Shown here one piece after another: positions 19,150 to 26,877 of a stretch of 64,000 nucleotides of DNA. A model generated the notes under the pieces. It saw nothing but the letters and a program-made list of their open reading frames with translations, searched no databases and was not told the origin of the DNA. A program made the translations under genes and the position numbers. Source of the DNA: Lysobacter avium (GTDB lineage: Bacteria; Pseudomonadota; Gammaproteobacteria; Xanthomonadales; Xanthomonadaceae); NCBI RefSeq assembly GCF_015209745.1, contig NZ_CP063657.1:1-64000 (forward strand). The letters are read 5' to 3'. Each line of letters opens with the position of its first letter. Position 1 is the first letter of the stretch.

Positions 19150-19165
19150 TGGCATGCATGATGCG
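19150..19165 (+). promoter_or_regulatory. Sigma-54 (-24/-12) promoter of the fap operon
   Basis: TGGCATG-CATG-ATGCG matches the sigma-54 form TGGCACG-N4-TTGCA. The invariant GG (19151-19152) and GC (19163-19164) are exactly 10 bp apart. Transcription would start near 19176, twenty bases before the first fap ATG. A downstream enhancer-binding-protein gene supports the call. Confidence 0.75.
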
Positions 19166-19195
19166 TTATCCCCTGGACCACTCTGGGGATCGGAT

Positions 19196-19714
19196 ATGCG
19201 CTACGCAATCGCCACACCTGCGGGACTGGTGCCTCTTCTGCTGATAGCCCTCGTGCTGATGCCCGCGGGCGCGTCCGCTTCGGGCGCGCGCAAGGGCGTC
19301 CATGCCAAACACGGCGAGATGGTCCTGCTGCGCGACGTCTCGGCCCGCCACGCGGTGCGGACCAAGCCGCCGGGCATGGCGCTGATCGTGGACCCCTCGC
19401 CAAAGAGCAATCTCGACGCGGTCCTCGGCACGGGCGAGCTGTCCGAGGAGGAGTACGCGAGCCTGGGCGCGGGCAGCGCCGCCCGACCCGTGCCGGCGGT
19501 GACGCAGATGACCGGGCGCGCGCTGGCGCCGCTGGGATCACTGACCTCCACCACCAACGGCACCCTCTCCGGCAACGGTATCAACCAGGCACTCGGGGTG
19601 CCGATGGGCGCGGTGGGCAATGTCACCCGCGGCGTCGGCGACCAGGTTCGTGGCGCCCTGGCGCAGTTCCCGCTGGTCTCACCACCCGCCACCACTCCAC
19701 CGCCGGGAGGCTGA
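19196..19714 (+). CDS. fapA: FapA-like exported protein, first gene of the fap operon
   Basis: A 172-residue exported protein in the position of fapA. In Pseudomonas, FapA is a periplasmic chaperone-like protein that influences fibre composition. The ATG at 19196 gives a signal peptide (MRYAIATPAGLVPLLLIALV, cleaved near ASASG). The mature part holds GEMVLLRDVSARHAVRTKPPG, a short acidic ELSEEEYASLGAG segment and a Gly/Asn/Ser/Thr-rich C-terminal half ending in a Pro-rich tail. No catalytic motif is visible. It stops 1 bp before the fapB ATG. The name rests on operon position and general properties; sequence similarity needs a profile search. Confidence 0.6.
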   Translation: MRYAIATPAGLVPLLLIALVLMPAGASASGARKGVHAKHGEMVLLRDVSARHAVRTKPPGMALIVDPSPKSNLDAVLGTGELSEEEYASLGAGSAARPVPAVTQMTGRALAPLGSLTSTTNGTLSGNGINQALGVPMGAVGNVTRGVGDQVRGALAQFPLVSPPATTPPPGG

Positions 19715-19715
19715 G

Positions 19716-20366
19716 ATGGCGATGACCTGCTCCTGCTCATTGCCGCGTCTGGCCATTACCGCCGTGGCCACGCTTTTTTGCTCGGCCGCGATCGCCGCAC
19801 AGCCCGGCGATGGCTACGCAGACATGCTCGACTATCTCGCCAGCACCCGCATCGACGGTCGTGCGTTTGTCGATGCCAGCGGCGCCGTCGGCGCCAACCT
19901 GGCAGCCGGTGACCACAACCTGCAGGCCAACCTGCGCAGTTTCGCCAGTGGCGGCCAGGCCGGTTCCATCGCCAGCGCCCGTCAGCAGCACGACAACAAT
20001 CACATCGACACGCCCACGCATGCGTCCGCCACGATCGGTGGCGTGGCGTTCGGCCATGCCAGCGGGCTGGTGTCGATCAATCAGGCCAGCGGAAGCGGCA
20101 ACGCGGAGACCAACCTCGTTGCCGCTGCACTGGCGCACCAGGGCATACGCGAATCGACCGACGGCAGCCTGCTGTCGGCCGTGTCCGCGTCAGCAGGGGG
20201 GCAGGCGTCCCCGAATCCGGACGTGGCCAGACCCGGCACGCGCAACGTCGCGGTGGAATCCACCGCCATGCAGGGGTTCGAAGGAATTCTGCAACTCAAC
20301 CAGATCGCGGGGTCCGGCAACAGCATCAGCAACCAGCTGGCGCTGTCTGTCGAGGGACACCCGTGA
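19716..20366 (+). CDS. fapB: FapB-like amyloid fibre subunit
   Basis: A 216-residue exported subunit, probably the minor or nucleating fibre protein. The start at 19716 follows GGAGG with 5-base spacing. A signal peptide ends near AIAAQP. Three imperfect repeats of the Fap type are visible: GAVGANLAAGDHNLQANL (about 56-73), a middle copy around SGLVSINQASGSGNAETNL, and EGILQLNQIAGSGNSISNQL near the C-terminus. The Asn/Gln/Gly ladder is what stacks in Fap amyloid. Unlike Pseudomonas homologues, the mature protein has no Cys. It shares repeats with the next gene and is separated from fapA by one base. Confidence 0.8.
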   Translation: MAMTCSCSLPRLAITAVATLFCSAAIAAQPGDGYADMLDYLASTRIDGRAFVDASGAVGANLAAGDHNLQANLRSFASGGQAGSIASARQQHDNNHIDTPTHASATIGGVAFGHASGLVSINQASGSGNAETNLVAAALAHQGIRESTDGSLLSAVSASAGGQASPNPDVARPGTRNVAVESTAMQGFEGILQLNQIAGSGNSISNQLALSVEGHP

Positions 20367-20411
20367 GTCGTTCCCGTTCAAGTGGTACCACGAGAGAGAG
20401 AGGATGAAGCA

Positions 20412-22139
20412 ATGAATGTCAGGATCCGGAAAACCGCCATCGCATTGGCCGTCACGACACTGCTCGCCAGCCCGCTGGCCTTCGCCCAGAGCGTGGATGA
20501 CCCCAATGTCAGTGCAGATATCCTGCACAACCACGTCGTCGTGGAAGACTGGGACATCACCGTTGACGACACCCGCAACACCATCGTTTACAACGACACC
20601 ACCAACAACACGTCCGACAGCTCCAGTGTCAGCAATGACACCAGCAATTCGGTGAGCGATTCCTACACCGGCGACGTCTCCATCAACGACGATCGCAGCT
20701 ACAGCACATCCACCGACAACAGCACCAGCAATTCGGTGAGCGACTCCTACTCGAGCGACTGGTCCAGCGATGTGTCGATCAACGATGACCGCAGCTACAG
20801 CACCTCGGTCGACAACAGCACCAGCAATGCGGTGAGTGACTCGTACTCCAGCGACACGTCCATCACCGACGACCGTGCCTACACCTGGTCCAACGACGTC
20901 ACCGAGAACATCGAGCGCACCGAGGTGGTCAACTCCGACGTGCGCAAGGAAGGCAACGAGCACCAGGTATCGGTCTCGCTGAAGAAGGACCTGTCGCTGA
21001 GCTCGGACATCAGCTTCACCGGCAACCCGACGATCAGTGGCGATATCGAACTGGATTCGGCGGCCATTGCCATCGTCGACAACCGCCAGTCCTCCAGCAA
21101 CAACCTCGGCATGAACGACATGCTCAGCAACGAGGCGTCGATCGAGGACGATGTCGGATCGGATGCTTCCGGCAACCTGGCCTTCAACGTCGCCGCCGGC
21201 GACAACAACGTGCAGGACAACGCGGCTGCCCTGTCGGCGGCGGATGCGAGCTTCGCCTTCGGCATGGCCGATGCGGAAGTCTTCGTCAACCAGGCGGGCA
21301 GCGGCAACCTCACCATGAACAGCGGTGTCACCAACGACGCCAGCATGGGTGGCAACGCGTTCAGTGCGGCCTCCGGCAACATCGGGGTCAACATTGCCGC
21401 TGGCAACAACAACCAGCAGAAAAATGCGCTGGCCGCGTCGGTGGCCACGAGTGCCTACGCCCAGTCGAGCGTGAGTTCCAATCAGAACAGCTCGGGCAAC
21501 GTGACCGACAACGCCGGACATTACGAGCGACGCACCGAGACCGTGGCGATCGACCTGAGCGGCACGGTGGACGGCTTCACGATCGCCGAGGGTTACGGTG
21601 GCTATGAGGGCACGTCGCAAGGCAGCTTCGAGGGCAGCAGCACGGCATCGCTGTCGGGCTTTGCCGATCAGATCGGCGACGTGTATCCCGACATGTGGTC
21701 CAACGGGGCCAATGACGACTCGTCCAATCCGCATCCGGGCGGCAGCCTGATGGGCCACTTCGACCTGGATACCGATACCCAGGGCGGCTCCGACCTCAAC
21801 GGCGACGGCGGCGCGCTGGCGTTTGGCGTCGACATGGACGGCGAAGGGTCGGTCTCGGGCACGACCGAGTCCAGCCAGTCCGGTGAGCTGGGCTTCATGG
21901 AGCTGGGTTACGCGGCACTGGATGCCAGCCTGAGCGGCAGCGTGACCAACTCGTACTGGATCGCAGTGGACGCGACCAACACGGCGAGCCTGTCGGGCAG
22001 CGCGTTCAGCGCGGCCTCCGGAAACATCGGCGTCAACGTCGCCGCCGGTACCGGCAACCTGCAGGCCAACAGCCTCTCCCTCGCGGTCGCCCAGCCCTCA
22101 ACGGGCGCTGGCGGCGGTGGCGGCGGCGGCGAACAGTAA
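20412..22139 (+). CDS. fapC: FapC-like major functional amyloid subunit
   Basis: A 575-residue exported protein, the likely main fibre subunit. The ATG at 20412 gives a signal peptide ending AFAQ (about 26). Residues 60-160 are a Ser/Thr/Asp/Asn-rich tandem repeat with DVSINDDRSYSTS at 88 and 120 and a variant at 148. Three amyloid repeats follow: about 249-279, 314-345 and 529-560. The last two are almost identical (AFSAASGNIGVNIAAG and AFSAASGNIGVNVAAG). They are separated by an acidic Gly/Ser/Asp linker (about 370-525) with GDG-type segments. The tail is seven Gly then Glu-Gln. No Cys is present, so the Cys-x-Cys motif of Pseudomonas FapC is absent. Two hairpins follow the stop. Confidence 0.82.
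   Translation: MNVRIRKTAIALAVTTLLASPLAFAQSVDDPNVSADILHNHVVVEDWDITVDDTRNTIVYNDTTNNTSDSSSVSNDTSNSVSDSYTGDVSINDDRSYSTSTDNSTSNSVSDSYSSDWSSDVSINDDRSYSTSVDNSTSNAVSDSYSSDTSITDDRAYTWSNDVTENIERTEVVNSDVRKEGNEHQVSVSLKKDLSLSSDISFTGNPTISGDIELDSAAIAIVDNRQSSSNNLGMNDMLSNEASIEDDVGSDASGNLAFNVAAGDNNVQDNAAALSAADASFAFGMADAEVFVNQAGSGNLTMNSGVTNDASMGGNAFSAASGNIGVNIAAGNNNQQKNALAASVATSAYAQSSVSSNQNSSGNVTDNAGHYERRTETVAIDLSGTVDGFTIAEGYGGYEGTSQGSFEGSSTASLSGFADQIGDVYPDMWSNGANDDSSNPHPGGSLMGHFDLDTDTQGGSDLNGDGGALAFGVDMDGEGSVSGTTESSQSGELGFMELGYAALDASLSGSVTNSYWIAVDATNTASLSGSAFSAASGNIGVNVAAGTGNLQANSLSLAVAQPSTGAGGGGGGGEQ
20634..20877 (+). repeat. Tandem repeats coding the FapC N-terminal Ser/Asp region
   Basis: About three degenerate copies of a unit of 28-32 codons. 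Each encodes a segment like NSTSNSVSDSYSSD followed by DVSINDDRSYSTS. The nucleotide copies are recognisably similar (for example AACGAT/CGACCGCAGCTACAGCAC), pointing to recent duplication. Confidence 0.8.
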
Positions 22140-22153
22140 GCCAGGAGCGTAAC

Positions 22154-22179
22154 CCCGGTCACCCTCCCCTGTGACCGGG
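22154..22179 (+). terminator. First hairpin between fapC and fapD
   Basis: CCCGGTCAC (22154-22162) pairs perfectly with GTGACCGGG (22171-22179) around an 8-base loop. There is no T tract, so it is more likely an RNA-processing or stability element than a terminator. Confidence 0.6.
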
Positions 22180-22183
22180 TCCC

Positions 22184-22222
22184 GAAAGCCCCGCTCTCCT
22201 TTCCCCCGGGAGCGGGGCTTTC
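22184..22222 (+). terminator. Second, stronger hairpin between fapC and fapD (attenuator-like)
   Basis: GAAAGCCCCGCTC (22184-22196) pairs perfectly over 13 bp with GAGCGGGGCTTTC (22210-22222) around a 13-base loop. It ends 20 bp before the fapD start codon. Partial termination here would give much more fapABC than fapDEF message, which suits a structural fibre subunit. Confidence 0.65.
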
Positions 22223-22242
22223 CCTTTCAACGGTGGAGTGAC

Positions 22243-22950
22243 ATGACCCGATTCCTGCAGATGCTGGCAACCGGCTGCGTGCTGGCGTGGCCGGTGTTCG
22301 CGCCGTCCGCACTGGCCGGCGAGATCGCGTTCAGCGGGGTGCTGCCCAACGGCGGCCTTTACACCCGCAACGTGGAGAGCATGCGCGAAGGTCGCTTCCG
22401 CAACATCGTGCGGCAACAGACCGATTACAGCTGCGGCGCCTCGGCGCTGGCGACCATCCTGCGCTACGCCTACCACCTGGATGCCGATGAGACGACGGTG
22501 ATCCAGGGCATGCTGGGCATCGCCGATGCCGAGCTGGTGGAGCAGCGGGGATTCTCGTTGCTGGACATCAAGCGCTATGTGGAGTCGCTGGGCATGCGCG
22601 GGCGTGGCTACCGGATCAGTGAAGAGCGCCTGCGTTCGCTGCGGGTGCCCGGCCTGGTGTTGATGGATGTGCGCGGATTCCGCCACTTCGTCGTGCTCAA
22701 GCAGGTGGCCGGCGAATACGCCGAAATCGCCGATCCGATCCTCGGCAACCGCAGTGTGCCGATCGGGGAATTCCTCGAGTCCTGGCCGTCGCGAGCGGTG
22801 TTCGTCGTTATAGGAAGTGACTTTGACCGCAACACGGCGTTGCTGCAGCCGTCCGAGCGCCCCAGTGCGCGCGCCTTGCTGGCCATGCAGCGACCGATCA
22901 GTGAGGCCGACCTGCTGGACTTCGGTTTCACCCACGCCGATCTCTTTTGA
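22243..22950 (+). CDS. fapD: FapD-like C39-family cysteine protease
   Basis: A 235-residue exported protein of the C39 peptidase fold. FapD is a predicted periplasmic protease required for fibre biogenesis in Pseudomonas. The signal peptide ends near SALAGE. The triad is readable: Cys64 in TDYSCGASALATIL, His148 in GFRHFVVLK and Asp164 in EIADPILGN. Unlike C39 domains of bacteriocin exporters it is not attached to an ABC transporter, which is the rule for FapD. The ATG at 22243 follows GGAG. It opens the downstream half of the operon, 12 bp before fapE. Confidence 0.85.
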   Translation: MTRFLQMLATGCVLAWPVFAPSALAGEIAFSGVLPNGGLYTRNVESMREGRFRNIVRQQTDYSCGASALATILRYAYHLDADETTVIQGMLGIADAELVEQRGFSLLDIKRYVESLGMRGRGYRISEERLRSLRVPGLVLMDVRGFRHFVVLKQVAGEYAEIADPILGNRSVPIGEFLESWPSRAVFVVIGSDFDRNTALLQPSERPSARALLAMQRPISEADLLDFGFTHADLF

Positions 22951-22962
22951 AGGAGCGCGATC

Positions 22963-23805
22963 ATGCGCCGACTGTATTCCCACCTCATCACCGCCGGCTT
23001 CGGGCTGGGCCTGCTGCTGGCGACACCGGCCCAGGCGAGCGGCTTGCAGGCCGTTGCGGCCACTGCCGGGGGTGCGCTTTCGGCACCACCTACTTCAGCT
23101 GACGCGCCTGCCGTCCGCCGCGCGACAGGCATGGCCGAAATCCCCGATCCCGAGCTGGCGACCATGCGCGGGCGCTACACCGTGGGCGACCATCAGGTGG
23201 CCTGGTTCGGTGTGTCGATGATCTCGACCTGGCAGACCGCGTCCGGCCAGACCCTGGAGGGCACGCTGCTGCTGGGCATGGACTTCTCCCAAGGCGGTCG
23301 CCCGGTGGTCAGCTTCACGCCGACGGTCAACATCACAGCGGTTGATGCCCCGGTGACAGGCAGCGACGGTATTGCCCGCGGCGTTGATGCGTCCGGGCTG
23401 GCCAACGTGTCGGGCATGACCCAGAGCGTGCAGGTGGCCGGTGACGGCAACATCGCCGCCAACGTCACCCGTCTGAACGTGCGTGCTGGGGACGCCCCGG
23501 CCGCCGCCGCCGCATCGGCGCCCGGCAACGCCACCAGCCGTGTCGGCGACGCCGTGGCAAGTGCCGCGTTTGACGGCGGCAGTGCCAACGTCTTGTTGCA
23601 GGTCCAGGGACAGGGTGCGGTCCAGCAGTGGATCCGCAACGGCAGCCTGGGGCAGTCGATCCAGCTGACCAGCGATCACCAGCAGGTCAGCAACCGGATG
23701 GAGATCGACCTCGTCCGCCAGTCCCTCGCGTCCAATGCGCAGCTGGCTCAGAACGTGGCCCAGGCGATACAGATGACGCGCGGGATCGGGCCGGGAGGTT
23801 ACTGA
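22963..23805 (+). CDS. fapE: FapE-like fibre-associated protein
   Basis: A 280-residue exported protein placed and built like FapE, a minor component of the fibre or its secretion path. A signal peptide ends near AQASG. The region DPELATMRGRYTVGDHQVAWFG followed by MISTWQTASGQTLEG is the most recognisable family segment. The C-terminal part is rich in Asn/Gln/Ala with weak repeat character (SGMTQSVQVAGDGNIAANV). No Cys is present. A GGAG ribosome-binding site precedes the ATG at 22963, and fapD ends 12 bp upstream. The function is inferred from synteny and the segment named above. Confidence 0.72.
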   Translation: MRRLYSHLITAGFGLGLLLATPAQASGLQAVAATAGGALSAPPTSADAPAVRRATGMAEIPDPELATMRGRYTVGDHQVAWFGVSMISTWQTASGQTLEGTLLLGMDFSQGGRPVVSFTPTVNITAVDAPVTGSDGIARGVDASGLANVSGMTQSVQVAGDGNIAANVTRLNVRAGDAPAAAAASAPGNATSRVGDAVASAAFDGGSANVLLQVQGQGAVQQWIRNGSLGQSIQLTSDHQQVSNRMEIDLVRQSLASNAQLAQNVAQAIQMTRGIGPGGY

Positions 23806-23806
23806 G

Positions 23807-23917
23807 ATGGAGCAGGCAGGCGCATGGACGGCGGGCGCGTGGAACGAGACGGTTTGCAGCGCGGGCACAATCGCAACGGGAACCGCGAACCGGGCGGACA
23901 GGGAAGGTGACGCATGA
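23807..23917 (+). CDS. Possible 36-residue small protein between fapE and fapF
   Basis: A short reading frame starts 1 bp after the fapE stop, behind GGGAGG, and ends in a TGA that overlaps the fapF ATG as ATGA. The predicted peptide begins MEQAGAWTAGAWNETV and contains one Cys, which the fibre proteins lack. It is neither clearly exported nor recognised. It may be a real microprotein, or a translated leader that couples fapF translation to fapE. Conservation across relatives would decide. Confidence 0.35.
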   Translation: MEQAGAWTAGAWNETVCSAGTIATGTANRADREGDA

Positions 23918-25284
23918 AGGTCCTGCCCACGGCCATCGCCCTGGTTCTGGCCGGCGCAACGCCGTTCGCGGCATTGGCCCAGCAAGCCCAGCCCGCCCGG
24001 CAAGCCCAGCCGACAGGGGCGCGCTCGGAGCGCAGCGTCGATCCGCAGGACCAGGCCGACGTGCGTGCCCTGCTCGCCGAGCTGGAGGCGCTCAAGGGCA
24101 GCTACGCCCAGGAGGTCCGTCGCCTGCGTGAGCTGGATATGCGGGTGCAGGCGCTGCAGGCACGGGTGGACGGCAAAACCCTGCCCGTCCAGCCGGCGCC
24201 GTCAGCGGTCGCGAGCAGCGCGTCGCCCGCACCGGTGGCGACGCCATCGGCTGCCGCCTCGCCGGCGTCCGCGGACGGCTACGCGAGCAGCCCCGCAGAA
24301 GCGGCCGAGGCCAAGGAAGCCTCCAAGCGCAGCGTCGATGACGTGAAACAGCAGGTGGCGGCGGTGTTCGATCGCCGGCTCACCCTGGAGAACGCGGTCA
24401 CCTACAACCGCTACGACCGCAAGCAACTGACCCTGACCGGCTTCCTCGCGCTGGACGCGATATTCCTGGGCAACATCGCCATCGAGAACGTCGAGTCCGA
24501 CACCCTGACCTACAACTTCGCCGCCCGCTACGGGCTCAACCCGCGCCTGACGCTGAACCTGGACGTGCCCTACATCGCGCGCAAGACGGTCTACCAGAAG
24601 GGTGGTGCGGGCGGATCGGCGGGTGCCGTGGCCCAGGAGGACACGTTCGGGCACGGCTTTGGCGATGTCACCGTGAGCGGCAACTACCGGATGTTCATGG
24701 AAAGTCCGCGCTGGCCGGAGACCGTGCTCACACTGGGCGTCACCGCCCCCACCGGACGCGAGCCGTACGGAATTTCCTGGGAAGTGCTTGAGCGCGATGA
24801 CGATGGGTTCATCCGCTTCGCCGTACCCGAGGAGGAGCCCACCGGCAATGGCGTCTGGCAGACCAACGTGGGTGTGTCGGTGGTGAAAACTGCCGATCCC
24901 GCGATCCTGTTCGGCAACTTCGGCTACATCCATTCCTTCCGCAACAGCTTTGACGACCTCGACAACAACCCGGAAACCGTCAATCCCGGTGATGTGCAGC
25001 TGGGGCGCAGCTTCTACTTTGGCGCCGGCGTGGCGTTCGCGTTCAACGAGCGCACCAGCCTGAGCATCTCCTACAGCGACAAGCTGAGCGCCCGTGCGCG
25101 CACCCGCTACGACGGCCAGGAGTGGACGAAGATCATCGGCAGCGACGCCAACGCGGGCATGTTCAACCTGGGCGTGACCTACGCGCTGAACCAGCACACC
25201 ACCCTGGTCAGCTCGCTGGGCATCGGCCTGACCCCGGATGCACCGGATTTCAGCCTGGTGTTCAAGGTGCCGTACATGCTGTGA
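23914..25284 (+). CDS. fapF: FapF-like outer-membrane amyloid secretion channel
   Basis: FapF is a trimeric outer-membrane beta-barrel that exports Fap subunits. The 456-residue protein has a signal peptide (cleaved near ALAQQ), a predicted coiled coil (about 46-86, heptad-like LLAELEALKGSYAQEVRRL), an Ala/Pro/Ser-rich linker to about 135, then a beta-barrel. The barrel has alternating strands such as LTYNFAARYGLNPRLTLNL and ISYSDKLSARARTRY, and ends with hydrophobic residues (FSLVFKVPYML) as barrel proteins do. The coiled-coil plus linker plus barrel order is the known FapF plan. It is the last gene of the operon. Confidence 0.84.
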   Translation: MKVLPTAIALVLAGATPFAALAQQAQPARQAQPTGARSERSVDPQDQADVRALLAELEALKGSYAQEVRRLRELDMRVQALQARVDGKTLPVQPAPSAVASSASPAPVATPSAAASPASADGYASSPAEAAEAKEASKRSVDDVKQQVAAVFDRRLTLENAVTYNRYDRKQLTLTGFLALDAIFLGNIAIENVESDTLTYNFAARYGLNPRLTLNLDVPYIARKTVYQKGGAGGSAGAVAQEDTFGHGFGDVTVSGNYRMFMESPRWPETVLTLGVTAPTGREPYGISWEVLERDDDGFIRFAVPEEEPTGNGVWQTNVGVSVVKTADPAILFGNFGYIHSFRNSFDDLDNNPETVNPGDVQLGRSFYFGAGVAFAFNERTSLSISYSDKLSARARTRYDGQEWTKIIGSDANAGMFNLGVTYALNQHTTLVSSLGIGLTPDAPDFSLVFKVPYML

Positions 25285-25338
25285 GCGTGACCCGCGCGAC
25301 GCGGGGGTCGGTTTCGGCGTTCGTGGTCGGCTCGCGCG

Positions 25339-26670
25339 TCAGCGCAGTTGCGCGAGATCCAGCTTGTGCTTGCGGCACAGGCGATACACCGTCACCCGGG
25401 ACACCTTCAGCCGGCGTGCGGTTTCGCTGATGTTGAATCCACTCTCGCGCAGGCAGGCCAGGATTGTCTCGCGTTCGGCGGACTCGCGGGCGGTGTCGAG
25501 CGCGCCGTCACCCGCAGGCGGCTGCGGTTTGCCGCACAGGCCCAGCTCCTCTGCGCTGATCAGCTCGCCGTTGGCGATGACCGCCGCGCGCTGCACCCGG
25601 TTGATCAGCTCGCGTACGTGTCCGGGCCAATCAAACCCCAGCATGGCCTTCTGCGCATCCGCGCTGAAGGCGCGCGCGCGGGTCGGGTTCGATTCCCGGA
25701 ACGCACTCAGGAAATGCCCTGCAAGCAGGAGGATGTCCTGGCCGCGCTCGTGCAGCGGTGGCATGTGCAGCCGCAGGACATTGAGGCGGTAGAACAGGTC
25801 ATTGCGGAACTTGCCGGCCGCGACGGCGGCTTCCAGATCGACATTGGTGGCCGCCAGCACCCGCACATCCACCGGAATCGATTCGTGGCTGCCCACGCGT
25901 TGCACGCTGTGTTCCTGCAGCACGCGCAACAGGTTGGTCTGCGCTTCCAGCGGGAGGTCGCCGATCTCGTCCAGGAACACCGTGCCGCCGTTGGCGCTCT
26001 CGAACAGCCCGGTGCGCCGCGCATTGGCACCGGTAAAGGCACCACGTTCGTGTCCGAAGAGTTCCGACTGGACCAGATTGGGCGACAGCGCGCCGCAGTT
26101 GACCGCAGCGAAACGCGCGTGGCGACGCACCGACAGCTCGTGCAGCACGCGCGCGGCAACATCCTTGCCGGTGCCGGTCTGGCCGGTGATGAGCACCGGC
26201 AGGTCGACCGGTGCGAACTTGCGGATGGTACCGTGGATGTCCCGCATCGCGGGGCTGGCGCCGATAAGCGCATCCAACGCGTGGATGGGATTGCTGAGCG
26301 GATCATGCGCCAGGCGGCCCAGGGTCTGGATCAGCCGGGACAGGTCCAGCGGTGCGGTCAGGATCGCCGCGCACTGGTCCAGAACGCGGTGGCGGGCCGG
26401 CGAGTGGCTGGTCTCTCCGGGCACAACCGCCAGCAATGACAGGTAATCGTGGTCATCGGTGAGACGCTCCAGCCGGTCCAGGCAGCCGTGGCTGCCGTCG
26501 CGAAGGTCCAGCACGCCGACCACGGTGTCGCCTGCGCGCAGTCCGATCCCATCGTCGGCATTGGCTGCACGCACCTGCCAGCCGGCGGCGCCCAGGGCGG
26601 CGCGTTCGTGGCGCAGCGGTTCTCCGAACCAGATCACGCATTGCGTGGGAAGCGCTGGAACAACAGCCAT
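25339..26670 (-). CDS. Sigma-54-dependent enhancer-binding protein, likely fap regulator
   Basis: A 443-residue transcriptional activator. The N-terminal domain (about 1-125) has the size of a receiver but no clear phospho-Asp pocket. The AAA+ domain carries Walker A GQTGTGKD (163-170), the sigma-54-contacting GAFTGA loop (200-205) and Walker B FLDEIGD. A Fis-type helix-turn-helix (ISETARRLKVSRVTVYRL) ends the protein. This architecture resembles VpsR/FleQ-type regulators that respond to c-di-GMP or protein partners instead of phosphorylation. The start at 26670 follows a GGGGG ribosome-binding site. It converges with fapF, and a sigma-54 promoter heads the fap operon, so it is the best candidate activator. 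Confidence 0.88.
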   Translation of the reverse strand: MAVVPALPTQCVIWFGEPLRHERAALGAAGWQVRAANADDGIGLRAGDTVVGVLDLRDGSHGCLDRLERLTDDHDYLSLLAVVPGETSHSPARHRVLDQCAAILTAPLDLSRLIQTLGRLAHDPLSNPIHALDALIGASPAMRDIHGTIRKFAPVDLPVLITGQTGTGKDVAARVLHELSVRRHARFAAVNCGALSPNLVQSELFGHERGAFTGANARRTGLFESANGGTVFLDEIGDLPLEAQTNLLRVLQEHSVQRVGSHESIPVDVRVLAATNVDLEAAVAAGKFRNDLFYRLNVLRLHMPPLHERGQDILLLAGHFLSAFRESNPTRARAFSADAQKAMLGFDWPGHVRELINRVQRAAVIANGELISAEELGLCGKPQPPAGDGALDTARESAERETILACLRESGFNISETARRLKVSRVTVYRLCRKHKLDLAQLR

Positions 26671-26877
26671 GGGTTCCCCCAAATGACGCCTGGGTAAAAC
26701 GCGGCCGGATTCCCCTGTCAAGCCGACTGCCGTCTCCCTCCTGATACGGGTTTCAAATGCCGGCGGCGACACTCGGGTCGCCGCGCGGCGGCGGGTACTG
26801 GATAACAACGCAGCGCCGCGGCAATCCCGGACACCATGATGAACAGGCCGCGTGGCGACGATTCCTCGCTACCGCGG

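Noticed and set aside
20634..20877. CRISPR-like array in the fap region
   Set aside because: The repeats are in-frame coding units of fapC, imperfect and without spacers.
20190..21758. 522-codon minus-strand frame opposite fapC
   Set aside because: Its repeated VAGVGIAHRIAG-like segments are only the reverse reading of the FapC tandem repeats.
19196..25284. Curli (csg) interpretation of the amyloid operon
   Set aside because: There is no CsgG-type lipoprotein, CsgD or curlin repeat; a C39 protease and coiled-coil barrel match Fap instead.
25286..25320. Terminator between fapF and the regulator gene
   Set aside because: The CCCGCG/CGCGGG pairing is short, bulged and not followed by a T run.
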